From Emiliania huxleyi CCMP1516 (lineage: Eukaryota > Haptophyta > Isochrysidales > Noelaerhabdaceae): 64,000 nt of DNA. Where the stretch lies: contig NW_005200774.1 in assembly GCF_000372725.1 (NCBI RefSeq), positions 116,963 through 180,962 on the forward strand. Direction: 5' to 3'. Each line of letters opens with the position of its first letter. Position 1 is the first letter of the stretch. The notes below the pieces were generated by a model. The model was given only the letters and a program-made list of their open reading frames with translations. It was not told where the DNA came from and ran no database searches. This document shows positions 20,552 to 30,986 of the stretch, piece after piece. Made by a program: the position numbers and the translations under genes.

Positions 20552-23500
20552 ATGCAATCCGGCCGTCGGCACGCACTGCGGGCGCTGCGCATCGGCGGGC
20601 CGGTCCGCGGCGCCGCGACGTTGCTGCACGAGTCCCGCATCCCGACGGACCACTTCCAGGACTCGCTGCCCAAGATGCCGGTCCCGGCGCTGTCGGATAC
20701 GCTCTCCAAGTTTCTGTACTTTGCGGAGCCGCTCGTGTCGGACGACGAGCACCTGCTCGCGCGGCGCGGCGCGTCTGCCTTTGCCGGCGCAGAGGGTCCG
20801 GCGCTGCAGGCCGAGCTGCTCGCGTCGAGCGAGCGGCAGTACACGTCGTACATCTCGGCGCCATGGTTCGACATGTATTTGCGCGACCGCGCGCCGCTGC
20901 TGCTCAACTACAACCCGCAGCTCACCTTCGAGGACGAGGCGGCCCGCCCGTCGCAGGCCAACCGCGCGGCGCGGCTGTGCCACGCGGCCGGCCGCTTCCT
21001 GCTGACGCTCGAGGCGGGAGAAGCGCTCGATCCGGACGCGGCGCACACGGAGAGGCGATACTTCACACGGAGAGGACCGGTCGACAGGCGGGCGTGCTCG
21101 AGCCGGACGTCTTCCACACAAAGCCAAAGGTGTCGCAGACGCCGCTCTGGCGCGAAGCAGTGCGGCTGATGCCGCGAAGCGTCGCATTCTACGGCGCTGC
21201 CGCCACGGGAGCGTACGCGCTCGACATGTCGCAGTGCGCACGCCCCCTCCCTCCGCTGGACGCGTGGTTCGCACGCCGGTCGGCGAGGAGGCGCCAATCA
21301 TTAATTGATTGATTAATTTGCCTGCAGGTACGCGAACCTGTTCCGCTCGACGAGGCTGCCTCGGCCAGAGCTCGACGAGCTCTCGACGTGCAGCGACTCG
21401 CGGCACGTGGTCGTGCAGCGGGGAGGAGAGCAGACGCCTCGCCGAGACTCTTCCGTCCACCTCCTTCCTTCCACCTCCTTCCACCACCTCCTTCGACGCC
21501 TGCTAGACACTCTCAACGCACGTCCTCGTGCGGAGTGCCGAGGAGCGGAGCGGCGCAGCGCAGAGAGACGCGGCCGGCCAGACGCGCCTTCCCTCTCTCG
21601 CCCTCGCCGCCTCACGCCGGCCTCCGGACCCGGTAGGCGCCTTCTGGGCAGTCGACCTCCTCACGCCCGCCGGAGAGCCGGCGCCCCACCCTCGCTGCTG
21701 CAGGGGCCCCTCCCACGACCCTTCCGCGAAGCCTCTCGGAACCCTCTCGGAACCTTCCTGCAGGTGCCACCCTCGCAGCTGCAGGGCGCCTTCGAGGCGA
21801 TCCTGGCTTCGCCCGCCGACGCAAGAGGCGGATCGGCGGGCGTGGGGCACCTCACCTCCCTGCCGCGAGGCGCGAGTCGGCCGGCGGCGACCTGCAGCGC
21901 TGGCGAGCCTCCGACTCTTCACCCCCCGGTGCGCGAGAACAGGCGAGTGGGCGGCGCTCCGCGAGCAGCTGTGCGCCGCCGCGCCCGCCAACGCAGCCTC
22001 GCTCAAGCAGATCGACGAGGCGCCTGTAGCCGCCTGCTCGGACACCTCCTGTGCACCTCTCCCTCTGCCCCCTTCCCCTCACCCTTCTCTGGACACGGCC
22101 CCTAGGCGCTCTTCGCTGTCTGCTTGGACGGGTGACACGCGCCGCAAACCTTCGCACCTCCACCTCTCACCTCTCACCTCTCACTCTCACCCTCTCACCC
22201 TCACCTCTCACCCTCATCCTCTCACCCTCACCCTCTCGCCCTCATCCTCTCACCTCTCGCCCATACCTTCGCCGCCACTCTCGCCCGCCGCTGCCGCCGT
22301 CGGACCGCACCTCGTCGAGCGAGTGAGGGGCGCTGCTCGCCGCTTCCGCACAGGTCGTCGCCAGAGGAGCTGGGCGAGGTGAACCGCGCGATGCTGCACG
22401 GGCGCGGGATCGACGGCTGACTCGACGAGTCCGACGACACGTCCACGACACGTCCACGCCGTGTCCTACAGGCGCGGGATCGACCGCTGGTTCGACAAGT
22501 CCTTCCAGCTCGTGGTGACCGAGAACGCAAAGGCGGCCATCAACTTTGAGCACTCGTGGGGCGACGGCGTCTCGGTCCCCCCGCCAGCGAGATGGCGCTG
22601 CATGATGGACCACACTGCACAGCAGAGGCGACTCGCTGCACCAGGTCCTGCGCCTCGCCAACGAGATGTTCGACGCTTCGACGGCGCTGCCGACGGACAC
22701 GCCGGCGCCGCCCGCCGCGCCGCCGCGCAGGCTCGATTTTGAGCTGCCGCCGCCGCTCGCCGCGGCGGTGGAGGAGGCTGGCCGCCGCTTCGATGCGACC
22801 ATCGCCGGCACAGACCTCGCGACGGCGCGCCTCCAACTAGCAGCTGAGATGCAGCCGAGGTGCAGCCGAGATGCAGCCGAGATGCAGCCGAGATGCAGCC
22901 GAGATGCAGCCGAGATGCAGCCGAGATGCAGCCGAGATGCAGCCGGTCCTCGCGACGGCGAGCCTCCGCTACGCCTCCACCCGCCCCCCCCCCCCCCTCT
23001 GCCCTCGCCCCTTGCTCCTCCTCCCTCTTCTCGTCACGGCTCGCAGACCCTGCGAGGCCTCGGGACGTCGCCGGCTGGACCTCCGCCCGCCGCCGCTGCA
23101 GGTGATGACGGACGCCTTCACTACGGCGGCGCTCAAGAAGGGCGGCGTCTCCCCCGACGGGATGATGCAGATGTCCTTCCAGCTCGCGATGGCTAAGATG
23201 AGTGGCCGGTCGTCTCGACGCACGGCCCCGATGCATGCATGAGCCACCGATTGATCTCAACCCGCTGTGACTCGCCAGGACCGTCTCGACTTACGAGTCC
23301 GCCTCCACCGCCGCCTTCAAGCACGGCCGCACAGAGACGATCCGGCGCGCACCGCCAGCAGTCGCGCCGCGCCCACGAAATGTCCCCATGACACGTCCAG
23401 GGCATGCCCCCCCCCCCCCCCCCCAGGTCTGCCACGCCAGAGTCGCGCGCCTTCACCGACGCCTTCACCGACCCGGCGGCGACGCCGTCGGCGCGCGCCG

Positions 23501-23952
23501 CGGCGATGCGCGCCGCGGTGCGCAACCACTCGCGCGTGAGCCGCGACGCGCTCATCGGCGCGCGCCGGCACGGGTACGGATCTCTGCGCGAGGGGAGTGC
23601 ACCCCTTGCGCCGACTCGGCTGTCTGTCTACGTAGGCGCCGGGATGGACCGCCACTTGTGGGTGTTGCAGCGGATGGCGGCGGAGCGAGGGCTCGCGCCG
23701 CCCCTCTTCGAGTCGGAGGCGTACCGCCGCCTCTCGAAGATTGTCATCTCCACCTCGACCCTCTCCTCGCCCGCCCTCGCAAACGGCGGTTTCGGGCCTT
23801 TCCACCCCGACTGCTTCGCCGTCGGGTACGTGATCCGTGCCGACGGCTGCGGCGGCCAGATCATGACGTACCAGCGCGACTCGACCGGCTTCGCCGACTG
23901 CATGGTCGCCGCGATGCGCGAGATGCGGGACGTGCTGCACGTCGACTCTTGA
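20552..23952 (+). CDS. carnitine O-palmitoyltransferase 2 (CPT2-like)
   Basis: CPT2 regenerates acyl-CoA from acylcarnitine at the matrix face of the inner mitochondrial membrane for beta-oxidation. The exons track animal CPT2 from end to end: [106 protein letters not shown] with the catalytic-His context [62 protein letters not shown]. The ATG at 20552 is followed by a basic Ala/Arg-rich leader fitting a mitochondrial presequence. About thirteen introns are needed, mostly 60-100 nt. Many have GC donors and most share their first bases with the next exon (best at 22402-22471). One carries an 11-mer array (22850-22945). The join near 22850 would need an unusual donor. Stop at 23950-23952. Confidence 0.88.
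22402..22471 (+). repeat. 70-nt intron whose start copies the next exon
   Basis: A GC-AG intron in CPT2. Bases 22402-22432 match 22472-22502 (start of the next exon) at 27 of 31 positions. The spacer is ACGACACGTCC-like tandem sequence ending CCTACAG. Removing it restores [15 protein letters not shown]. Confidence 0.85.
22848..22945 (+). repeat. GATGCAGCCGA 11-mer array in CPT2 intron
   Basis: About nine near-perfect copies of an 11-nt unit sit between the exon ending LQLAAE and the exon starting VMTDAFTT. Confidence 0.85.
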
Positions 23953-24225
23953 CGCAGACATTGCTCATTGGCACGCGAGGATGTTGCTCGTTTGTGGTAT
24001 TTAATAATAATAATAACTGACACCTCTCTACTGTGAGATCAGGTGTATTTTATTTTTGCTTGGGTGGGCCTCATGATGAAATTCTGCAAAAACCTGGCCG
24101 GCCCCTGCCCTGCCCCTACCTACCTACCTTCCAACCTACCTTACTTATGGGAAACTAAAAAAGAAAACACTCGATGGTGAAGTTGGGGTACTCCCACCGA
24201 CGCCGAAGCAAACCGCGTGTGTTAG

Positions 24226-25119
24226 GGGGATCTGTCGGCGGCTTCAACAGCTCCGCCCGCACCGGGTCGCACCGGCCGATTGTGGGCAGCCAGCGCCGCT
24301 CCTGCATTCGCGTGGGCCGGCATCGGAGTTCCTTTCGACGTCATCCGCACGAGGCTTCAGACCACCTCCCAGGCGCGGTTCCGCTCGGCGTGGCACTGCC
24401 TGACCCACACAGTGCGCACCGAAGGCGTGCTGGCGCTCTGGAAGGGACTGACGCCTCAGATTCTCATCTCTCTGCCATCGAGCACGCTGCTCTTCGGCAC
24501 CTACAGTGCGCTGCGGCCGGAACGCCCGCGCCTGGCCACTGGTTCCGGCGCCGAGTGGCGCAGTTTCTACACTGGCGTCTTCGGCGCTGGCTTTGGATCA
24601 GGCGTGTCGCTCACGGTCCTGCAGAATCCTCTCGATGTGTGGCGGACGCAGCTGCAGACATCCTACGGCGGCGAAAGTCCGCCGCCGCCGCCGCCAACGA
24701 CGGCGCGGAATGCTTGGCGCGGCGTATCGCTCACCGCGGTCCGCAACCTCCCCGGCAACGGCGTCTTCTTCCTGCTGCACGAGTGCCTCGACGTAAACGT
24801 GCGAGAGCGCATCAGCCGCGAAGGCAGCCCCATCAGCCCCGCCTTGGCACGCCTGCTCTGCGGCGGAGCAACGGGCGTCCTCTTCAACCTCCTGCTCTCG
24901 CCGGTCGACGTGGTGCGCTCGCGGCTCATGGCGACCGAGAGCGGCGGCGTCCTCTTCCACACCCGCGCCGTGCTGCGCGAGCACGGCGCTCTGCGCGGCT
25001 TCTTCCGCGGCGCGGACGTCACCGTGCTAAAGGCCTTCCCAACGAATGCGGTGGGGTTTCTCGCGCTGAGTAAGGCGAAGTGGCTGCTCGGCGTCGAGGA
25101 CGACGAGCAGCGGCGGTGA
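24226..25119 (+). CDS. mitochondrial carrier family protein
   Basis: SLC25-type carriers exchange metabolites across the inner mitochondrial membrane. Three repeats are visible, each with the P-x-D/E-x-x-[KR] signature: PFDVIRTRLQ, PLDVWRTQLQ and PVDVVRSRLM. The typical helix-end glycines and aromatic residues are present (GVLALWKGLTPQI, ALRGFFRGADVTVLKAFP, NAVGFLAL). The open frame begins after an in-frame TAG at 24223 and has no early ATG, so the first codons must come from an upstream exon. TTAG before 24226 could be the acceptor. About 290 residues are visible, close to the usual length. The substrate cannot be read; the odd-numbered helices resemble SLC25 members with lipid- or nucleotide-type substrates only in a general way. 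Confidence 0.8.
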   Translation, partial: GDLSAASTAPPAPGRTGRLWAASAAPAFAWAGIGVPFDVIRTRLQTTSQARFRSAWHCLTHTVRTEGVLALWKGLTPQILISLPSSTLLFGTYSALRPERPRLATGSGAEWRSFYTGVFGAGFGSGVSLTVLQNPLDVWRTQLQTSYGGESPPPPPPTTARNAWRGVSLTAVRNLPGNGVFFLLHECLDVNVRERISREGSPISPALARLLCGGATGVLFNLLLSPVDVVRSRLMATESGGVLFHTRAVLREHGALRGFFRGADVTVLKAFPTNAVGFLALSKAKWLLGVEDDEQRR

Positions 25120-25979
25120 CACCCTCTTTTTATTTGCACCGAGTCGGTTTTTGTGTGTGTATTCGGTGTGAGGGCGCGCGCGGCGTAAGCACTAGTAGCA
25201 GAGGCCGCGGTGCAGTGCGCACCACAACACTTTTACGTGGCTGGGTTCACAGCGATTGTAGGAAAATGGAGGGACCAAATCACGGTCGCGGCCTTCCGAC
25301 TCGCGCCTTCGCCTCACTGGCACTATTGTAGCCCTGGCCGGTGCGCGTGCAGAGTTGAAGTTCCGGAGTTAAAATTCGAACGCGTTCTCTCACGGTGACC
25401 AAGAAATGTCCACCTCAGAGGCACCTCCGGAGGCAGGCCGCCGCACGCCGGCGACACAGCTCCAGCTGTCGAACTGACCCGCAGCTCCTCTCAGAGCGGG
25501 AACTGTGACGAAAGTTGACTGAGTCGGTTGTCAGGAATCATCATACGGATCACATGGTGGCTCTTTCATGACGGGAGACCGCCCGACCACTCCTGGGTGG
25601 CACTGCCACCGGTGTCGCTCGACGTCCTGTCGACAGCGTGCCGACAGCGACACAGACCATGTGGGACGCGTCGAGTATCGACCTCTACTGCTTACCCAGC
25701 CTTCGAGTGTATCCTGGCTGTGGTCCCACACCCACTGGTGTCCATCTCAGAGACCGCAGGAGGTCATGAGGGTCGATGGGAGTGCCAACCCCACAATGCC
25801 TAAAAACCCAGCCCAGTACGCGTACGCTCACATGGAGAGGGATGAGGGTGACTAGTGTGTGCATGGAGCTTGGAGGTGTGCACCGGACACACAGAGACAA
25901 GCTCTTCAGCTCTTCATCTCTCAGAGATATTTTGTCAGATCGTCGGCACGCCCCTGTTTGGTTTTTCAGGCTCTGTAAT
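25120..25979. other. intergenic, no gene seen
   Basis: This lies between the convergent carrier and glycosyltransferase genes. It holds several short open frames on both strands without family resemblance and is lower in GC than the genes. Confidence 0.45.
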
Positions 25980-28163
25980 TCAGCGCGGCCCAACGCGCAA
26001 CGGGATCATTACGGCGACCTCGTCCGCGAGCTCGTGGAGCAGCCGGCACCAGTTGGACGCCGTATCGCAGACAACGTACTTGCTCTCCAAGGCGAGGTAC
26101 AGATTCAACAGCGAGATTGGGCCCAGCGGGACGTCGTGCTCCCGGGCGTAGTTCAGCAGGTGCGGGCAGACGCCCTGGTGATGGGTTTGCTTCCACCGCT
26201 CGAGGTAGCTCGCCCCCGGCGGCCGAAACTGCTCGACGCCCTTCCCTTGAAGCCCGAGGGTGCTTGTCAGGTTGATGCCGCCACAGTTCATCCGAGGCCG
26301 GTCGTATGCAAAGGAGACGATGCGGAGCCCGTACCGCCCGGCAGCCTGCTCAAACAACTCGACCGCCGACCCGTCCTCAGAGCTGAGGAAGACCAGCGGG
26401 TTCGCGATGCGCTGCTCCGTCACGACGCGCAGCACGCTCTCGACGTAGGTGGAGACCGGCTTCAGACCCGCCTCGATCATCTTGTCGCCCCAGCGAATGT
26501 GAACGGAGAAGAGCGACTCGCGATCAATCCGCCTCCCGCTCTCGTCTCCCGCCGCCACCCCTCCCCAGAACTCGGCGTAGCGTGCCGATAGCCACGAACG
26601 AAACCACGGACTGGGCCGCAGCAGGTATCGCAGTGCCTCCAGATCAAGTGGCCACTGCTGGCTGGACGGTCTCCTGGGACTGCCCTCTGACTCCCACACC
26701 ACAGCTGGAGCACGAGGGTGCTCCCGCGCGAGGCGGACACACGCGGGAGAGCTGAGGGGTAGAAAGAGGCATTCGAAGCCGCGGCTCTGGTTGCAACCTG
26801 GCACGCCCTCGGCCCACTGCCAGCCGGACTGCATCACGTCGCTCGAGAGCACAGCCACGCGCCCCGCATCCCACGCGTTGCGTAGGTGCTGCGACCATAC
26901 GTGCAGGGTCGAGCCGAGCCCCTGCCCGCGCAGCGGGGCGGGCACGACGAGCAAGTCGACGCCACTGCAGTTGATCGGATGTTGTCGCACCAGCGTGGCG
27001 CTCGAGAAGTAGCGCGAAGCCAAGAGTCTGTCATACGAGGGTGTGGCGGGAAAGACCGACGGCGGGAGTCTCAGGTCCGGCTGTGTTTCGAGGCCCGGCG
27101 AGGTTCCCACATGTGCCGTCGCCGGCGCCGCCGCCGATTGCAAGTGGCCATCGGGCCTGTGGGCGCACCGATCCATCCGCGGCGTGGAACTGATAGCTGG
27201 ATGAGACCCTACCGCCACCCCTTGCAACCGCCGGTCGGGCCTACGTGCGCACCGCCGCTGCAGCGCCTGCAGCCGTGCCGCCAGGTCGACGCGGGCGTCT
27301 TCTCGCATCTTCTGCAAGAGCGCGCGCGTGGGCGCGGCCGCGCCGTGGATGCGCTCAAAGATCTGGTCGTAATCCCGGTCTGCCGCTCGCACGCTCTCAA
27401 CGAGCTGCTCGTATGGCGCGAAGAGCAGCTGGTCGCCGTACGGAACCGCCTCGCGGAGAGGGACCGCCTCTGAAACGACCACCACGCCGCGGGAGAGGGC
27501 GGGCAGCAGGCGGAACTCCTCGAGCGTGTGGTGGTGCGGGGTCTGGTGGACGTTCAGCAGGATTCGTGTTCGATCCAGCAGTGCCCGCATCGCGGCGCTG
27601 CTCGGCGGCAGCCCCGTCGCCCACGTGACGTTGATACCCTGCTCCCGCAGCTGCGCCACAAGCTGCCGCCGGCGCGGGTCCCCGACGTCAGAGGAGAAGG
27701 TGACGAGAATGCGCACGTCGCGCGTGTGCGCCGCGCCGGGCGCGTACGTCCACGGCAGTGGCGGGATGTACACCAGCTTGCTGAGTTCCTGCGGCGTGAA
27801 GTGGCCCGAGCGAGCGAGGTGCTCTATGTTTGGACGAGAGTACTCGACAGCGACATCGCTGTGGAGGAAGGCGCCGGCGTTTTTGAGGCGAACAAGGTAC
27901 GGCGTGCCGTCGGCTGACGTGACGCGGTCGGGGCAGATGCCGGGACGGGCGCCTTGAGCGTCCCGGCCGCCCGGAAGCACCAGGTTGTGCTCCACGTTGA
28001 AGTCGACGGTCGCATTGCACAGCCGCTCGCGGCCGCTCGCTCTCGCGCGGGCCAGCAGCGAGGGCGGGACGAGGCGCAGCAGTGGAGCCGTGGCCGACAG
28101 GTTGAGAAGGAGGCTCTTGAAGAGCTGAAGGTTGGTGGCGAACCCTCCGGGTGGCGGAATCAT
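25980..28163 (-). CDS. two-domain glycosyltransferase with FUT8-like C-terminus
   Basis: A single open exon of 727 codons. The N-terminal half has a GT-B-like acceptor-site pattern: VRILVTFSSDVGDPRRRQLV, ILLNVHQTPHHHTLEEFRLL, SRGVVVVSEAVPLREAVPYG and FAPYEQLVESV, like bacterial-type glycosyltransferases with C-terminal DUF-type Rossmann domains. The C-terminal half resembles the alpha-1,6-fucosyltransferase family (GT23): SVHIRWGDKMIEAGLKPVST (the H-x-R-x-x-D-K motif with W and G for R and T), VFLSSEDGSAVELF (nucleotide-sugar loop) and YVVCDTASNWCRLLHELA. No signal anchor is evident at the first Met, so an upstream exon may be missing. Likely a Golgi or secretory enzyme modifying glycans. The fusion of two transferases suggests sequential sugar additions, as in bifunctional polysaccharide synthases; this is inference. 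Confidence 0.7.
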   Translation of the reverse strand: MIPPPGGFATNLQLFKSLLLNLSATAPLLRLVPPSLLARARASGRERLCNATVDFNVEHNLVLPGGRDAQGARPGICPDRVTSADGTPYLVRLKNAGAFLHSDVAVEYSRPNIEHLARSGHFTPQELSKLVYIPPLPWTYAPGAAHTRDVRILVTFSSDVGDPRRRQLVAQLREQGINVTWATGLPPSSAAMRALLDRTRILLNVHQTPHHHTLEEFRLLPALSRGVVVVSEAVPLREAVPYGDQLLFAPYEQLVESVRAADRDYDQIFERIHGAAAPTRALLQKMREDARVDLAARLQALQRRCARRPDRRLQGVAVGSHPAISSTPRMDRCAHRPDGHLQSAAAPATAHVGTSPGLETQPDLRLPPSVFPATPSYDRLLASRYFSSATLVRQHPINCSGVDLLVVPAPLRGQGLGSTLHVWSQHLRNAWDAGRVAVLSSDVMQSGWQWAEGVPGCNQSRGFECLFLPLSSPACVRLAREHPRAPAVVWESEGSPRRPSSQQWPLDLEALRYLLRPSPWFRSWLSARYAEFWGGVAAGDESGRRIDRESLFSVHIRWGDKMIEAGLKPVSTYVESVLRVVTEQRIANPLVFLSSEDGSAVELFEQAAGRYGLRIVSFAYDRPRMNCGGINLTSTLGLQGKGVEQFRPPGASYLERWKQTHHQGVCPHLLNYAREHDVPLGPISLLNLYLALESKYVVCDTASNWCRLLHELADEVAVMIPLRVGPR

Positions 28164-29929
28164 TGCGTTGTGAGGAGAGGGACGCGTGGCGCGAGCGTGT
28201 CAGTCCAGAGTTGTGGTTGAGCTTTTCCTGGGTGTGGAGCGAGGCCCGAGCGCGAGGGCGGGGAGGGGGCAAGCTGTGGCGAGGTCTTCCAGCCTTCCAC
28301 TTGCTTCCTCGGGACTTTTTTTGGACTTGCTGTGCCCGCTATCCAGATTCCAGTGGTCCGGGGTTATCGCAGGTTATCTCGTCTCCGCGGCGCGCGCGTA
28401 TGTATTTTGGGTTGTTTATATCTACCCTTATAAGTCTCTGGTGTCCGCGCCGACGCTCACTGTTTAACCGTAGAACGTCCCAGCTGAACACCGCCCGCCG
28501 ACGATCGATCAGTCCACAATCGTCGGCCCGCAGCGACCCGCAGCGATGGATGCCGCCCCCCCCCACGGCCCCTACGGCCGACGCGCCGATGCACGACCGG
28601 CCTCCGTCGGACGGCTCTCCGGCCTCTCCGGCCTTTGCCGCCCGCGCTGCTGCCGATCCGGTCCCCTTCACGCTCCGCACAAGCAACGATATGTCCTAGC
28701 CTCGCCACCACGCGCGCCCCGCTACAGGCGTGTGCCGCACGGACGAACAGAACAAGGGCAACTTTGACGAGCTTTGGGGTATCGAGCTCGGGCTATTGGG
28801 GTGCCACGGGGGTCGCTTCAGCCGCGGCTGCACCGGCGCGCCTCCCCCCCCCCCCCCCCCCCACACACCCACCCACCCGCCCCCCCACCTCAGCTCCTTC
28901 CTCTTGGTCGCAGCACACCGCGCTTTGGCCCGCGCAGGGTTCGAGTACACCGTCAAAGGCAAGCGTCCCGCTGCAAGCTCTTCAAGGGCCCCATCCTCTC
29001 GACGCTGCCCGTCGGCGGCGCGAGCTGCTACAAGAAGGCGTCCAAGACGGAGCTCGGGCCGCACAAAAAGCGGCTCTAGGAGGGGGGGCGTCGGACGGCG
29101 TCCCAATCCTAGGGGGCTGCGGTGCTTTCGAGGAGGCCGATCGATGCGATCATGACGGATGGCATGTGCGCGCTCGGCGCGCAGCTCGGCGCGGGCTCCG
29201 ATGCGTCTCGAGAACGCGTTGCCGTTGGCTCGCAAGATCGGAGAACGGAGATGATTGTGTCTTTTGATAACGTTAAGGTCCCCCATGCCAGTTTCGGGGG
29301 GCAAACCGCCCCCGCCCCCTAGAGCCCCAGGTAAGGCCCAGGTGTGGCCTAGGGCATCAGAAGGGACCAAGAGGAGTCCAGTCTGAGCCATAGAGCCCAT
29401 GTCTTTGCCCCCGAAGGTCGCGTTCAAATGCCCGGAACGGACGTTACAGTGGTGTCCGGCCGGCGCGATCACCGAGCTGTGACGCTCAGGGAAGACTGAT
29501 GAGGTGCTGGTTTCTTTGCCCAGGGCTGGCCTTCCCCCCAGGCTGGATCAGCTGAGCAAGGTTTGGGGAGAATCCCCCGGTCAGATCTTCAGATATTTTA
29601 ACGGATGACCGAAATCACCCCGTTTTTGCCCATTTTGATGTTGAGAGGGGGCGCCTTCTGCTCCTTGGACTCCTTGGGGCGCGCGGGGGCCTTGCCCTTG
29701 TCAGAGAGGTTCTTCTCCTCTGCGCGCGACGGGGAGTGCGGGGGCGGGGTTGCGCTCGGCGCGCAGCGCGTTGCGCTCCTTGAGGACGGGCCGGTCCGGG
29801 GGGACGGTGCCCAGCGCCTCGGCGAGGGTCGGGTCCTCTGCGAGCTCCGGGGGCGCGAGGCCATAGAGAGAGCGCGTACCTCGAGCCTCTCAAAAAGAAG
29901 AATCTCTCGCAAACGCGCCAACCTCGGTG
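28164..29929. other. region with possible gene remnants, no complete gene
   Basis: Coding-like pieces are a plus-strand stretch at 28550-28699 (MPPPPTAPTADAPMHDRPPS, ending RTSNDMS), 28732-28790 (TDEQNKGNFDELWGIELG), 28960-29079 (LFKGPILSTLPVGGASCYKK, then KTELGPHKKRL), and a minus-strand stretch at 29598-29880 ending KMGKNGVISVIR. They do not connect into a model I trust, and no family is recognised. A C tract at 28847-28860 and repeated purine blocks are also present. The region may be a decayed gene or UTRs of neighbours. Confidence 0.3.
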
Positions 29930-30921
29930 ATGTGCAAGCGCCCCGCGTCGGGCCCGTCGCCGGCGAAGAAGGCGAAGAAGGCGAAGACCGCGTACGAGTT
30001 GTGGAAGAAGGAGCAGCCGGAGCACGCGGAGAGCGGTGGCGACGACGACGACACGCCCGATCTGGGCACGATGCCGGACGAGGAGCTGAGTCATGTGATC
30101 AAGCTGCTCGGCGGCGACCCCAAGGTGCGTGCTGGCCCCGTGCACGCGCCTTCGCGCACGCTCCCTTGCATCTCCTCACCGACAGTGTTCTCTCGCCATA
30201 GGCATGCGAGGGCCGGCGGGAGCTGGTCCAGGCGGCGGGCGGCCTCATTTTTCAGAACGGCGCTAAGAAGTGGCGGCGCGCCCAGATCGAGGTGCGGCTG
30301 CGCAATAAGTGGAAGCGCCTCGACGACGCGCAGAAGGCTCCGTACGAAAAGCGCGCGGCGGCGGCGCGCGAGGCGGCTGAGGGCGGCGGCGGCGGGGTGG
30401 GTGCAAGAGTGGCCACCGGCGCCGGTGCGGAGGTGGGAGGCTCGGCGCATCCGGAGGCGCCGCCAGAGGGCGGGTCGGGCGGCCACAAGCGTCCGGCGGA
30501 GAGCGCTGCGGCGGCGGTGCCGGCGAAGCAGCGGCTCAAGATCATGGCTGCGACGGCGGGCGGCGGCGGCAACGGCGGCGGCGGCGAGGAGCGCAGCGAG
30601 GAGCGCGGGAAAGGCGCGCCCGCCAAGGGCGGCGGAGGCAAGAGCAAGGGCTACAAGGCCGTGACGGAGGAGCCGTGCGAGGAGTTCGGCGCCGGCTGGA
30701 TCAAGCAGTCCAAGGAGAGGATCATGCCGGAGGGCAAGGCGCGCGGCAGCGCCTCGCCCCTCCTCCCTCCCCCCGCGGCATACCTACCCCTCCCTCCCCG
30801 GCGGCGTGCACTCCCGCGCGCGCCGCCGCCCCCACCCCACCCCGCCCCGCCCCCAGGGCAAGCACGTGGACCACTTTTACATCTCGCCCGGCGGGAGGCG
30901 CTTCGACTCGCGAGTGAAGGT

Positions 30922-30986
<65 letters not shown>

